Shown here: positions 1 through 8,500 of the stretch, piece after piece
How the letters are laid out: each line of letters opens with the position of its first letter
Position numbering within the stretch: the first letter of the stretch is position 1
NCBI RefSeq assembly: GCF_003851685.1
Contig: NZ_CP027727.1
Span: forward strand, 372,001 to 436,000
Origin: Pseudomonas sp. R5-89-07
GTDB taxonomy: Bacteria; Pseudomonadota; Gammaproteobacteria; Pseudomonadales; Pseudomonadaceae
Reading direction: 5' to 3'
Length of the DNA: 64,000 nucleotides
Notes under the pieces: model-generated
Seen by the model: the letters and a program-made list of their open reading frames with translations, nothing else
Database searches by the model: none
What the model was told of the DNA's origin: nothing
Translations under genes and position numbers: made by a program

Positions 1-2
1 TG

Positions 3-245
3 CGCATGCGTCAGAAGCGTACGGCGGCGGGCGAGAAGATTGTCTTCAAGATGTGGCTGTTCCCTGGCCTGACCTACGCAGTGATGGTGTTTATCGTGGG
101 GACGTTGACCATCATGCTGTTCCAGGAAGCGCACCGCGTTGAAATCATCGCGACGGGCATTCTGAGCCTGCTGGTGGTATTGGCGGGGTTGTTCGTTGCG
201 AGCCGTCGCAAGGCCCAGAGAATGGGCGCTGCCGTACTGAACTGA
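3..245 (+). CDS. gabP: GABA permease-like amino acid permease, C-terminal fragment (5' end outside window)
   Basis: This is the last ~80 residues of an APC-superfamily permease; the reading frame is open to the left edge, so the gene starts outside the window. Two hydrophobic helices are visible (about residues 15-37 and 45-65 of the visible part), followed by a short Arg/Lys-rich cytoplasmic tail, the usual end of GabP/AnsP-type transporters. The phrase KMWLFPGLTYAVMVFI fits the penultimate helix of GabP (KMWLYP/RMWLYP in relatives). It would import 4-aminobutyrate or a related amino acid by proton symport. The exact substrate cannot be fixed from this tail; another AAT-family amino acid permease is the alternative. 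Confidence 0.6.
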   Translation, partial: RMRQKRTAAGEKIVFKMWLFPGLTYAVMVFIVGTLTIMLFQEAHRVEIIATGILSLLVVLAGLFVASRRKAQRMGAAVLN

Positions 246-260
246 CGAAATGTAGATCAA

Positions 261-354
261 AATGTGGGAGGGGGCTTGCCCCCGATGGCAGTAGTTCAGT
301 CAACCATGTAGTGGCTGACATACCGCAATCGGGGGCAAGCCCCCTCCCACATTT
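261..354. repeat. REP pair (REPIN-like inverted repeat)
   Basis: Two REP sequences in inverted orientation: left arm ATGTGGGAGGGGGCTTGCCC and its reverse complement at the right end, separated by about 45 variable bases. It lies between the permease stop and the 3' end of the convergent small gene, a normal extragenic position for Pseudomonas REPs. Confidence 0.9.
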
Positions 355-362
355 TGTATGTG

Positions 363-776
363 TCAGTCTGCTGAATTCGTCAGGGACTGGGACGCTGCGA
401 CATAGTCCGCTTGGAACTGCGGCGATTCGATCCACGCCAGTGCGGCCGCTTCATCATCGCTGTCCGTGGCCCATTGCCGATATTCAATCAGCGCGGCCAG
501 GATAAAGTCGGTCGCTTCCTCTTCGCCTTCCTGTTCCAGCACCAGCGCCAGCAACGGGTGCGCCAGGAAAGCTGCACACAACGCCTGCTGGCTGGTCTCA
601 CCCGCAGCACGCATCTCCACGAACAGCTCGGTCAAATCCACCGACTCAAGGTCGATACGGCTGTCATCGCCGGCGAAGGCATCCGGCTTGGTCGCCACGG
701 CGCGCTGGGTACGGTTTTGCTTGGCCTTGGTCTTGGCGCGCTGGGCGCGTTTTTGCTGTTTGTTCGGCGAGGCCAT
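363..776 (-). CDS. Conserved hypothetical protein, 137 aa
   Basis: I do not recognise a named family. The start at 776 (MASPNKQQKRAQRAKTKAKQ) is preferred over a longer frame because an AAGGA ribosome-binding site lies about 8 bases upstream. The first ~30 residues are extremely basic (Lys/Arg/Gln), which suggests a nucleic-acid- or ribosome-contacting tail. The remainder is acidic and predicted helical (runs such as LALVLEQEGEEEATDFILAA). No signal peptide or membrane segment is seen. It converges on the permease across a REP pair and diverges from the transporter at 888. Probably cytoplasmic; function unknown. Confidence 0.65.
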   Translation of the reverse strand: MASPNKQQKRAQRAKTKAKQNRTQRAVATKPDAFAGDDSRIDLESVDLTELFVEMRAAGETSQQALCAAFLAHPLLALVLEQEGEEEATDFILAALIEYRQWATDSDDEAAALAWIESPQFQADYVAASQSLTNSAD

Positions 777-887
777 GGGTTGGCGTCCTTGGGGGGCGGA
801 ATGGGGATGGGGTATTGAAGCGCAGGTTGAGACAAATCCCAAGGGAATCCGGGTAGGCTAGGCCTTTGCAACTTGCCAGAGCGTCTC

Positions 888-1853
888 ATGACCCGCGACA
901 CCCTAGAGCGCAACCAGATTCCCCTCTACTTTGTCGCCATCCTGCTGGCCGCTCTTTGTGGTGCAGTTGCGCCGTCATTCGCCCAAGGCCTCAGCGTATT
1001 GATCACGCCCGCCATCGCGGTGTTGATGTACGCGATGTTCCTGCAAATTCCTTTCCTCGATCTGCGCCGCAGCTGGGGCAACAAACGCTTTATGGTGGCG
1101 CTGCTGCTGGCCAACTTCGTCCTGGTGCCCTTGCTGGTATGGGCGCTGACCCGTGGCTTGTTGGCCCACCCGGCTCTGCTGGTGGGCGCGTTGCTGGTGT
1201 TGCTGACGCCGTGTATCGATTACGTGGTGGTGTTTACCCACATCGGCAAAGGCGACTCGCGGCTGGTGCTGGCGGCCACGCCGTTACTGCTGTTGATGCA
1301 GCTGGCCCTGCTGCCGGTGTACCTGGGGTTGATGCTGGGCGCGCAATCGGAGGTGGTGATCGCCGCCGGGCCGTTTATCGAAGCGTTCCTGTTGCTGATC
1401 GTGGCGCCGATGGTGCTGGCCGCCTTGACCCTGTTGCTTGCGCGCCGCTCAGCGCTTGTCAGCCGGTGGAACAGCGCCTGGGCCTGGCTGCCGGTGCCGG
1501 CGATGGCCCTCGTACTGTTTGTGGTCATCGGCTCGCAGATCCCTTCAGTGGTTCGGGATATCAACGCGCTGCTGCCAGTGCTGCCAGTCTATGCGGGCTT
1601 CGTGCTGCTGGCGCCGCTGATGGGAATGTTGGCCGCGCGGCTGTTTGCGCTGCCGGCGGCAACGGCGCGTGCGGTGACGTTCAGCGCCTCCACGCGCAAT
1701 TCGCTGGTGGTGTTGCCCCTGGCGCTGGCGTTGCCTGAGGGCGTGCGTGGGTTGGCTGCGACGGCGGTCATCCTGCAAACCCTGGTCGAGCTGGTTGCGC
1801 AGCTGGTCTACATCCGCGTGATCCCGGCCCTGGTGTGGCCCGGCAGTCGGTAA
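888..1853 (+). CDS. Bile acid:sodium symporter / ACR3-type transporter family protein
   Basis: A 321-residue, very hydrophobic protein with about nine to ten transmembrane helices, consistent with the BASS superfamily (bile acid:Na+ symporters, ArsB/ACR3 arsenite exporters). The segment LVLLTPCIDYVVVFTHIGKGD in the first half and FSASTRNSLVVLPLALALP near the C-terminus resemble the paired discontinuous-helix regions of this fold; the Cys in the first of these is typical of ACR3-like proteins. The ATG at 888 is chosen over a TTG five codons upstream. No arsR or arsC gene is nearby, so arsenic efflux is not supported by context; another organic-anion substrate is equally possible. Confidence 0.65.
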   Translation: MTRDTLERNQIPLYFVAILLAALCGAVAPSFAQGLSVLITPAIAVLMYAMFLQIPFLDLRRSWGNKRFMVALLLANFVLVPLLVWALTRGLLAHPALLVGALLVLLTPCIDYVVVFTHIGKGDSRLVLAATPLLLLMQLALLPVYLGLMLGAQSEVVIAAGPFIEAFLLLIVAPMVLAALTLLLARRSALVSRWNSAWAWLPVPAMALVLFVVIGSQIPSVVRDINALLPVLPVYAGFVLLAPLMGMLAARLFALPAATARAVTFSASTRNSLVVLPLALALPEGVRGLAATAVILQTLVELVAQLVYIRVIPALVWPGSR

Positions 1854-1939
1854 CCGATGAATCTTCAGGTTCGTTCAGGCGCTATTCAGGCAGGCGGTCG
1901 GCACCATAAGCCCGCGCTTCTTACCTGACAGGTCAACCG

Positions 1940-3547
1940 ATGGATCACCGCAGCCGCTTTCGCCTGGAACCACTGGGCATTTTTCTGATTGCCCTATTGC
2001 TGTTCACCTTGGGTATCTGGGACCAGCAGCCCCAAGGCTTTGACGGGCGCTGGGCGCTGTTCCTGCAGGAAATGTTCCGCCACGGTGCGAGTCTTTTCCC
2101 TACCACCTATGGCCAGCCGTACGCGGATTACCCCGGCACCGCGACCTTCTTCAGCTATGTCTTCGCCCGGTTGTTTGACGCGCCCAACCATCTGGCGAAT
2201 GTGCTGCCCACCGCGCTCGCGTCGGCAGGCGTGATTGCCCTGGTCTATCGCCTGCTGGCGCCGTCCAGCCGGCCTTGGGCATTACTGACGGTGCTGCTGA
2301 CATTGCTCACCACCCAGCTGCTCGAAAAGTCACGCTCGGTGTGCCTGGACCAAATGGTCGCGCTGTTGTGCGTGGGCGCTTTTTACCTGCTGCACAGTGG
2401 CGAGCAGTTGGGCTCGCGGCTCAGGCAGCTGGCGGTGTTCCCCTTGTTCATCCTGGCCTTTGCGATACGCGGGCCGCTGGGGTTGATCGAGGTGTGTGGT
2501 GTTGCCTGCGTGTACTGGGCGCTGGGCCGGCCGGGGGAGCGCGTCAGGCAGGTACTTATTCACGGGGCTGTCGGGTTGCTGTTGCTGGCGGCGTGCTGGT
2601 GGGTGCTGATGAAACTTGCGCGCATCAGCGGCGGCGATGCCTTCGCCGACGAGGTGTTCAAGATGCAGGTGGGCGGGCGCCTCGATGAGTCCGGAGAGCC
2701 GTTCTACTTTTATTTCCAGCTGAGTTTGTACCGTTACTTCCCGGTGGTGCCCTTGGCGCTGGCTACCTTGATTGCGCTACGTCATCGCTGGGCACAGCGC
2801 TGGGCCAATGATGAGGTGCAGCTGTTGATAAGGCTCGGCGCCTGCGGCCTGATGATTTTGCTCGGCCTGTCAGTGCCGCATTTCAAGCGGGCCTATTACA
2901 TTCTGCCCATGGTGCCGATGTTCGCTGCGGTGGCGGCCTATGGGCTGCTTCAGGCGCAAGGCTGGCTCGTTGGCGTGCGCCGCTGTTACGAAGGGTTGGT
3001 TGTGGCGCTGCCGGCGCTGTGCGTGGTGGTGCTGTTTGTGTGTCGGCATGCGTGGCACAAGCAGGGTTACTGGCCCGAGGTTTCGATGCCGTTGTTGATC
3101 GGCGTGCTGGTGCTGCTGCAAATGGCTGCGATGATGGCACGGCGTCGGGCCGCACGCCTGGTGTGGCTCAGCATGATCGCCCTGGCGGCGCAGTGGCTGT
3201 TGTTGGTGACCGTGATCGAGCCGGCCAAGGACCTTCAGTTCGATACCCGGCAGTTCGTCAGCCAGGTGGAAGCGTTGCGCGATGCGCAGCCGGGGCCTTT
3301 GGTATTTGTCGACCTGGCCCGAGACACCTGGGCGGTGCGCTACATGATGAACCTGGACCACGACGAGCAGCCGCTATTCGTTGGGCGTAACGAGCTGGAG
3401 CGGCTCGCCACATTGCCCCGGCCGTCCTGGGTGATTGTGCCGCGCAAGGACACTGCGCTGTTGAAGGGTTCACCCGTAGAACCGTTGGCGCCGAGCTTTC
3501 AGGGGCGGTTGAATGACAATCCGCTGATGGTGTTTTTGCTCAACTGA
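1940..3547 (+). CDS. GT-C membrane glycosyltransferase, ArnT/PMT (GT39)-like
   Basis: 535 residues with an N-terminal membrane helix followed by a periplasmic loop carrying the acidic pair near FDGRW and the segment YADYPGTATFFSYVFARLFD. This is the pattern of GT39/ArnT-like enzymes that use polyprenyl-phosphate sugars. About ten further helices follow, then a soluble C-terminal region from about residue 430 containing a small mixed alpha/beta portion. Such enzymes transfer a sugar to lipid A, a glycan or a protein on the periplasmic side of the inner membrane. No arn operon is adjacent, so L-Ara4N transfer is not implied. It sits 238 bases upstream of cdiB in the same orientation, but an AT-rich gap with its own signals separates them. 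Confidence 0.7.
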   Translation: MDHRSRFRLEPLGIFLIALLLFTLGIWDQQPQGFDGRWALFLQEMFRHGASLFPTTYGQPYADYPGTATFFSYVFARLFDAPNHLANVLPTALASAGVIALVYRLLAPSSRPWALLTVLLTLLTTQLLEKSRSVCLDQMVALLCVGAFYLLHSGEQLGSRLRQLAVFPLFILAFAIRGPLGLIEVCGVACVYWALGRPGERVRQVLIHGAVGLLLLAACWWVLMKLARISGGDAFADEVFKMQVGGRLDESGEPFYFYFQLSLYRYFPVVPLALATLIALRHRWAQRWANDEVQLLIRLGACGLMILLGLSVPHFKRAYYILPMVPMFAAVAAYGLLQAQGWLVGVRRCYEGLVVALPALCVVVLFVCRHAWHKQGYWPEVSMPLLIGVLVLLQMAAMMARRRAARLVWLSMIALAAQWLLLVTVIEPAKDLQFDTRQFVSQVEALRDAQPGPLVFVDLARDTWAVRYMMNLDHDEQPLFVGRNELERLATLPRPSWVIVPRKDTALLKGSPVEPLAPSFQGRLNDNPLMVFLLN

Positions 3548-3785
3548 GAAGTTTTTTTGAAAAGCACGGGGGGCGCAACCAGCCACAATGTCGTCGCTTT
3601 TTCGGTTAGATAATCGCTACCGTCTATCGGAATAGGCGATCCAATAAAATATTTTCAAGGATTTTTATATTTTTAATCAATGAGTTAGTAGGTCTTTAGG
3701 GGATCGCCTGAAAAGGCAGTCGGGATATTGGCTATCGCATGCTTCGATGTTAATTTGCCAGCCTTTGAAATTCGACGGATCGAAC
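3548..3785 (+). promoter_or_regulatory. AT-rich leader of the CDI operon with a 9-bp inverted repeat
   Basis: The gap is much richer in A/T than the flanking genes (for example TATTTTCAAGG and TTTTTATATTTTTAATC). It contains a perfect inverted repeat, AGGCGATCC at 3634-3642 and GGATCGCCT at 3701-3709, flanking the most AT-rich stretch. This is a plausible place for the cdiBA promoter and for H-NS/MvaT-type silencing. No promoter hexamers were assigned with certainty. Confidence 0.35.
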
Positions 3786-5507
3786 ATGCATTTTCTCCTG
3801 CCACGGACTCGGCTGCTGCTGGGCGTTTGCCTACTGTTTTGTGTTGCGCTGAACAGCGCATTTGCCGCCCCCACGCCCGGCGACCAGGACCTGATCCGCG
3901 ACCGTCAGAACCGCCTGCTCGAAGAGCAGCAACGGCGCCTGCAGGAACTCCAGGACCTGCCCGGCAAAGCCGCCAAACCCGAAGCCCCGGCCGCCCCCGC
4001 CGACACGCGCTGCTTCCCGATCAAGAACATCGAACTCAAAGGCGCCGACAGCCTGCCGGCCTCCGACCGTGAGCGCCTGCTCAAGCCTTATATCGGCCAG
4101 TGCCTGGGTGTGTCCCAGCTCAACGAACTGCTCAAGGCCATCACCGACTATTACCTCGGCAAAGGCCGCGTCACCAGCCGTGCCTACCTGCCGCAGCAAG
4201 ACCTTTCCAGCGGCCACCTGCAAGTGCTGGTGGTGGAAGGCAAGCTCGAAGCCCTGAAAAGCGCCGAGGGCAGCACGGTGACCGAGCGTGAGTTGGCCAT
4301 GGCCTTTCCCGGCAAGGTCGGCGAAGCGCTGAACCTGCGCGAAATCGAGCAACTGGTGGACCAGCTCAACCGCCTGCCGTCCAAACAGGCGCAGATGGAG
4401 CTGACCCCCGGCAGCCAGGTCGGCGGCAGCGACGTGGTGGTCAAGAACACGCCGCAAAAGCCCTGGCGCGCCAGCCTGTCGCGCAATAACGACGGCCAGA
4501 AAAGCACCGGCGAACAGCAATGGGGCGCCGGCCTTGAGTGGGACAGCCCGCTGGGCCTGGGCGACCAGTTGATGCTGCGCGGCGGCCACGATGCAGTCAG
4601 CGACCATCAGAAAACCTCGAAAAATACCCTGCTCTACTACAACGTGCCGTGGGGTTGGTGGAACTTCAGTTACACCTACAACGAAAGCGACTACCGCACC
4701 TACATCGTGGCCGATAACGCCAAGTTCAAGCAGGACGGCGACAACCAGAACCACCAACTGCGCGCCGAGCGGGTAATCCATCGCGACGACGTGAGCAAGA
4801 CCTCGGTCAACGTCGGCCTGGCGCACCTGCGCACCAACAACTACCTCCTCGACGTGCGCACCGCGCCCAGCAGCAATCGCCTCAGCGAACTGCAACTGGG
4901 CATCAACCACGGCCGGCGCATCGGCAGTGCGTTCGTCAACCTCGACCTGGGCATGCAAAGCGGCATCGGCCTGCTCGACGCCCAGTCGCAGGAAGAGCGC
5001 GATTCCCTGGGCCGACGTCAGCCGAACTCGCGCTATCGCAAATACACCGCCACCCTCAGCTACCTGCAACCGTTCAGCCTGTGGGGCGAGTCGTTCAGTT
5101 TTTCCAGCCTGGCCACCGGCCAACGCAGCGAAGACATCTTGTTTTCGCCCCAGCGCATGAGCCTGGGCGGCTCGGCCTCGGTACGCGGTTTCAAGGACCA
5201 GCAGCTCACCGGCGACAGCGGCGGCTACTGGCGCAACGAAGTGCGCTGGGCGCGCCCGGTGACCCTCGACTGGATGCGCCCGGCCTTCGCCGAATACGGC
5301 GCCAGCGTCGGCTACGACCAGGGCGTGATCAGCAACGACCGCTACAACGACAACCTGCATGGGCGGGTCTCCAGCAACTCCCTGGAGCTGTTCGCCCGCG
5401 GCAAACACGTCAGCACCAGCGTGACCTTTGCCCACTCGTTAGAAAGACCTGGCGTGATCACCGAGCGCGAAGCGCCGATCTACTTCCGCATGGATTTCTT
5501 CCTGTAA
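3786..5507 (+). CDS. cdiB: Two-partner secretion outer-membrane transporter (CdiB/ShlB/FhaC type)
   Basis: 573 residues, the usual TpsB size. A signal peptide (MHFLLPRTRLLLGVCLLFCV, cleavage near AFA-AP) is followed by a Gln/Arg-rich plug-helix/linker. The POTRA-1 region starts near CFPIKNIELKGAD, and POTRA-2 follows at about residues 145-215. A C-terminal 16-strand barrel carries the family signature GSASVRGF, the loop-6 motif that sits inside the barrel. It exports the CdiA protein encoded 31 bases downstream across the outer membrane. The start at 3786 is chosen because the longer frame begins with a weak codon and would bury the signal peptide. The order B-A-I is that of E. coli-type CDI operons. 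Confidence 0.92.
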   Translation: MHFLLPRTRLLLGVCLLFCVALNSAFAAPTPGDQDLIRDRQNRLLEEQQRRLQELQDLPGKAAKPEAPAAPADTRCFPIKNIELKGADSLPASDRERLLKPYIGQCLGVSQLNELLKAITDYYLGKGRVTSRAYLPQQDLSSGHLQVLVVEGKLEALKSAEGSTVTERELAMAFPGKVGEALNLREIEQLVDQLNRLPSKQAQMELTPGSQVGGSDVVVKNTPQKPWRASLSRNNDGQKSTGEQQWGAGLEWDSPLGLGDQLMLRGGHDAVSDHQKTSKNTLLYYNVPWGWWNFSYTYNESDYRTYIVADNAKFKQDGDNQNHQLRAERVIHRDDVSKTSVNVGLAHLRTNNYLLDVRTAPSSNRLSELQLGINHGRRIGSAFVNLDLGMQSGIGLLDAQSQEERDSLGRRQPNSRYRKYTATLSYLQPFSLWGESFSFSSLATGQRSEDILFSPQRMSLGGSASVRGFKDQQLTGDSGGYWRNEVRWARPVTLDWMRPAFAEYGASVGYDQGVISNDRYNDNLHGRVSSNSLELFARGKHVSTSVTFAHSLERPGVITEREAPIYFRMDFFL

Positions 5508-5538
5508 TTCAACGCCCCGCTGCAATGAGAACCTGACA

Positions 5539-8500
5539 ATGGACGTTCGCCAATTCGCCTTCCTGGCCCGCCAACCTTCCGCCACCCTGAAGCGCCGCGA
5601 CGCGTTCCTCGGCCTGCCCAAGCGCGGCCTTGCGTTGATCCTCGTCAACGCGCTGTTCTGGCAGCCGCTGCTGGCCCAGGCCGAGGGCATCGTGGTCAGC
5701 GCGCCGGGCACCACCGTGGGTGCGGCGGGCAATGGCGTGCCGGTGGTGAACATTGCCACGCCCAACGGCGCAGGCTTGTCCCATAACCAGTTCCAGCAGT
5801 ACAACGTCGGCCCCAACGGCGTGATCCTCAACAACGCCACCGGCACCCTGGTGAACACCCAACTGGGTGGCTACATCGTCGGCAACCCCAACCTCAAGGG
5901 CGGCGCGGCCAGCGTCATCCTCAACGAAGTCAACGGCGGCAGCGCCAGCCAGTTGCGCGGCTACACCGAAGTGGCGGGGCAGTCAGCCAAGGTCATCGTC
6001 GCCAACCCCTACGGGATTACCTGCAGCGGTTGCGGCTTTATCAACACGCCCAACGTGACCCTGACCACCGGCAAACCCATCATCGACTCGACCGGCCAGC
6101 TGAAAAGTTACCAGGTCGACGGCGGCGCCGTGACCATCGACGGCGAAGGGCTGAACGCCAGCAACGTCGACCGTTTCGACATCATCACCCGCTCGGCCAA
6201 GATCAACGCGCAAATCAATGCCCGCGAACTCAACGTGATCGCCGGGCGCAACGACGTCGATGCGCAAAGCCTGAAAACCACCGTCCGCGCCGACGACGGC
6301 AGTGCCAAACCGGAACTGGCGATTGACTCGTCGGCCCTGGGCGGGATGTACGCCGGTGCGATCAAACTGGTGGGCACCGAGGCGGGCGTGGGGGTGAAGC
6401 TCGACGGCACCCTGGCGGCCAGTGGTGGGGATATACAGCTCGACGCCAACGGGCGCCTGAGCATGGTCAATGCCAAGGCCAGCGAGGCGGTGGTGATCAA
6501 GGCCGATCAGCTGGATGCAACGGGCGCCGTCTACGCCGGTACCCGTATCGATGTGCAAACCACCACGGGGTTGAGCAACCAGAAAAGCCTGGCCGCGCGG
6601 GACAGCATCAGCCTGACCAGCAGCGGGCAAGTGACCAACAACGGCATCATCGAAGCGGGCGTGAATGGTGATGAAAGCCGCAATGCCAGCGGCGACGTCA
6701 ACCTGAAAGCGGCAAGCCTGCAAAACACCCAAAGCGTAGTCGCCAGTCGCACGCTGAAGGTGACTACTTCGCAAGCCCTGAATAACCAGGGCGGCACATT
6801 GAGCGGCGTGAACACCGTCGCCAGCGCAGGCCAGCTCGACAACCGGGGCGGCCGTGTCTTGGGGACCGACTCGCTCAAGGTCAACGCCACCGGCCTGGAT
6901 AACCGCGCGGCTGGCCTGCTGCACAGTGATAACAGCGCCGACGTCACGGTGACGGCTGCCGTGGATAACCAGAACGGCCGAGTGATAGGCCTCAAGAACC
7001 TGACGCTCAACGCCGGGCAATTGACCAACGATAACGGCCTGGTCGCAAGCCAGGAACAGGCCCATGTAACCGCCGGGCCTCTGAGCAACCGCGCAGGCGA
7101 AATCTCCGCCCAGCAAACCACCCTTAGCGCCACATCGCTGGATAACCGTTCCGGCAAGCTGCTGGGCAGCAACCTCAACGTGACCGCCAGCGGCGCGATT
7201 GATAACCGGCTGGGGATCTTCTCCGCCACCAGTTTGCTGACCGTGCAAGCCGCAAGCCTGGACAACAGCGATAAAGGCTCCGTCGCCAGCCAGGGCAACT
7301 TGACCGCGACCATCAGCGGTCTGCTCGATAACCGGCGTGAAGGCAACCTGGTCAGCCAGGGGGCCCAACAGGTCTCCTTCGGGCAACTGAACAACGCCCA
7401 GGCCGGGTTGGTCTCGAGTAAAACGACCCTCGCCTTACACGGCGATACCCTGACCAACCAGGGCGGCCTGGTGATCGCTGATGGGGCGTTGGCCCTGACC
7501 GGCGGTAGCGTCGACAACAGCCAGAAGGGCGTTATCAGCAGCAAGGCCGATACCCGTGTCGAGCTGGCCAGCCTGAACAACGGCAATGGCGGGCAACTGA
7601 GCAGCGATGGTCGATTGACGCTCAATGCCAACCAACTCGACAACAGCGCTGGTCGGATCAGCGCCAAGGGTGACCTGTTAGCCACTGTGGGCCTACTCAA
7701 CCAGCAGGCGGGTGAACTCGTCAGCGACGGCGCACTGAGCCTTGTCGGCAACTCGGTGGACAACCGCAACGGTGGTTTCATCGCCGCCACCAACGGCGTC
7801 GACCTGCGCAGCCAGACCGTCCTCAACCAGCAAGGCGAGATCTCCAGCCAGGCCAAGGTGCTGCTGGTGGCCGACCAGTTGAACAACAGCGCTGGCAAGG
7901 TGATTGGCGACAGCGGCTTGACCCTGACCGTGCAACGCCTGCTCAACCAGAGCAAAGGCCTGCTGGCGGGGCGCGATAGCCTTGTGCTGAGCGGCGGCCA
8001 ACTGGATAACAGCCTGGGAGGCCGCGTTTCCAGCCAGAAAGACTTGAACATCAACCTGACCGGTGACCTGCTCAACCAGGGCCAGGGCACCTTGCTCAGT
8101 GAAGGCGTGTTAACCGTCAAGGCTGGCACGCTGGACAACCGCCAGGGCGGCATTCTGTCCGCCGCCAATGCGCTGTCGATCACAACGGACGGCCAACTGA
8201 ACAATCAGTCGGGCAAGCTGCTGGCCGATGGCACCGCCACGCTGGTGAGCGCGGCGCTGAACAACAGTCAGGGCGGTGTGATCAGCGCCAAGCAACAGGT
8301 TGACGTGCGCAGCGCCGGCCTAAACAACAGCCAGCGCGGCAGCATCAGCAGTGACGCCGGCATCATCCTCAATGCCGGGCAACTGGATAACAGCCAGCAA
8401 GGTTCGATCTTTGCCAAGTCTACGGTCAAGGCCACCCTGACCGGTATGGACCAACACGATCACGGCGAGCTGGTCAGCAATACCAGCATCGACCTGGACA

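Noticed and set aside
3831..5435. 534-residue minus-strand frame opposite cdiB
   Set aside because: Antisense shadow of a clear TpsB gene, with Val/Ala/Gln-rich composition and no recognisable domain.
5983..7386. Minus-strand frames inside cdiA
   Set aside because: They mirror the FHA repeats of cdiA and have no ribosome-binding sites; repeats on the coding strand explain them.
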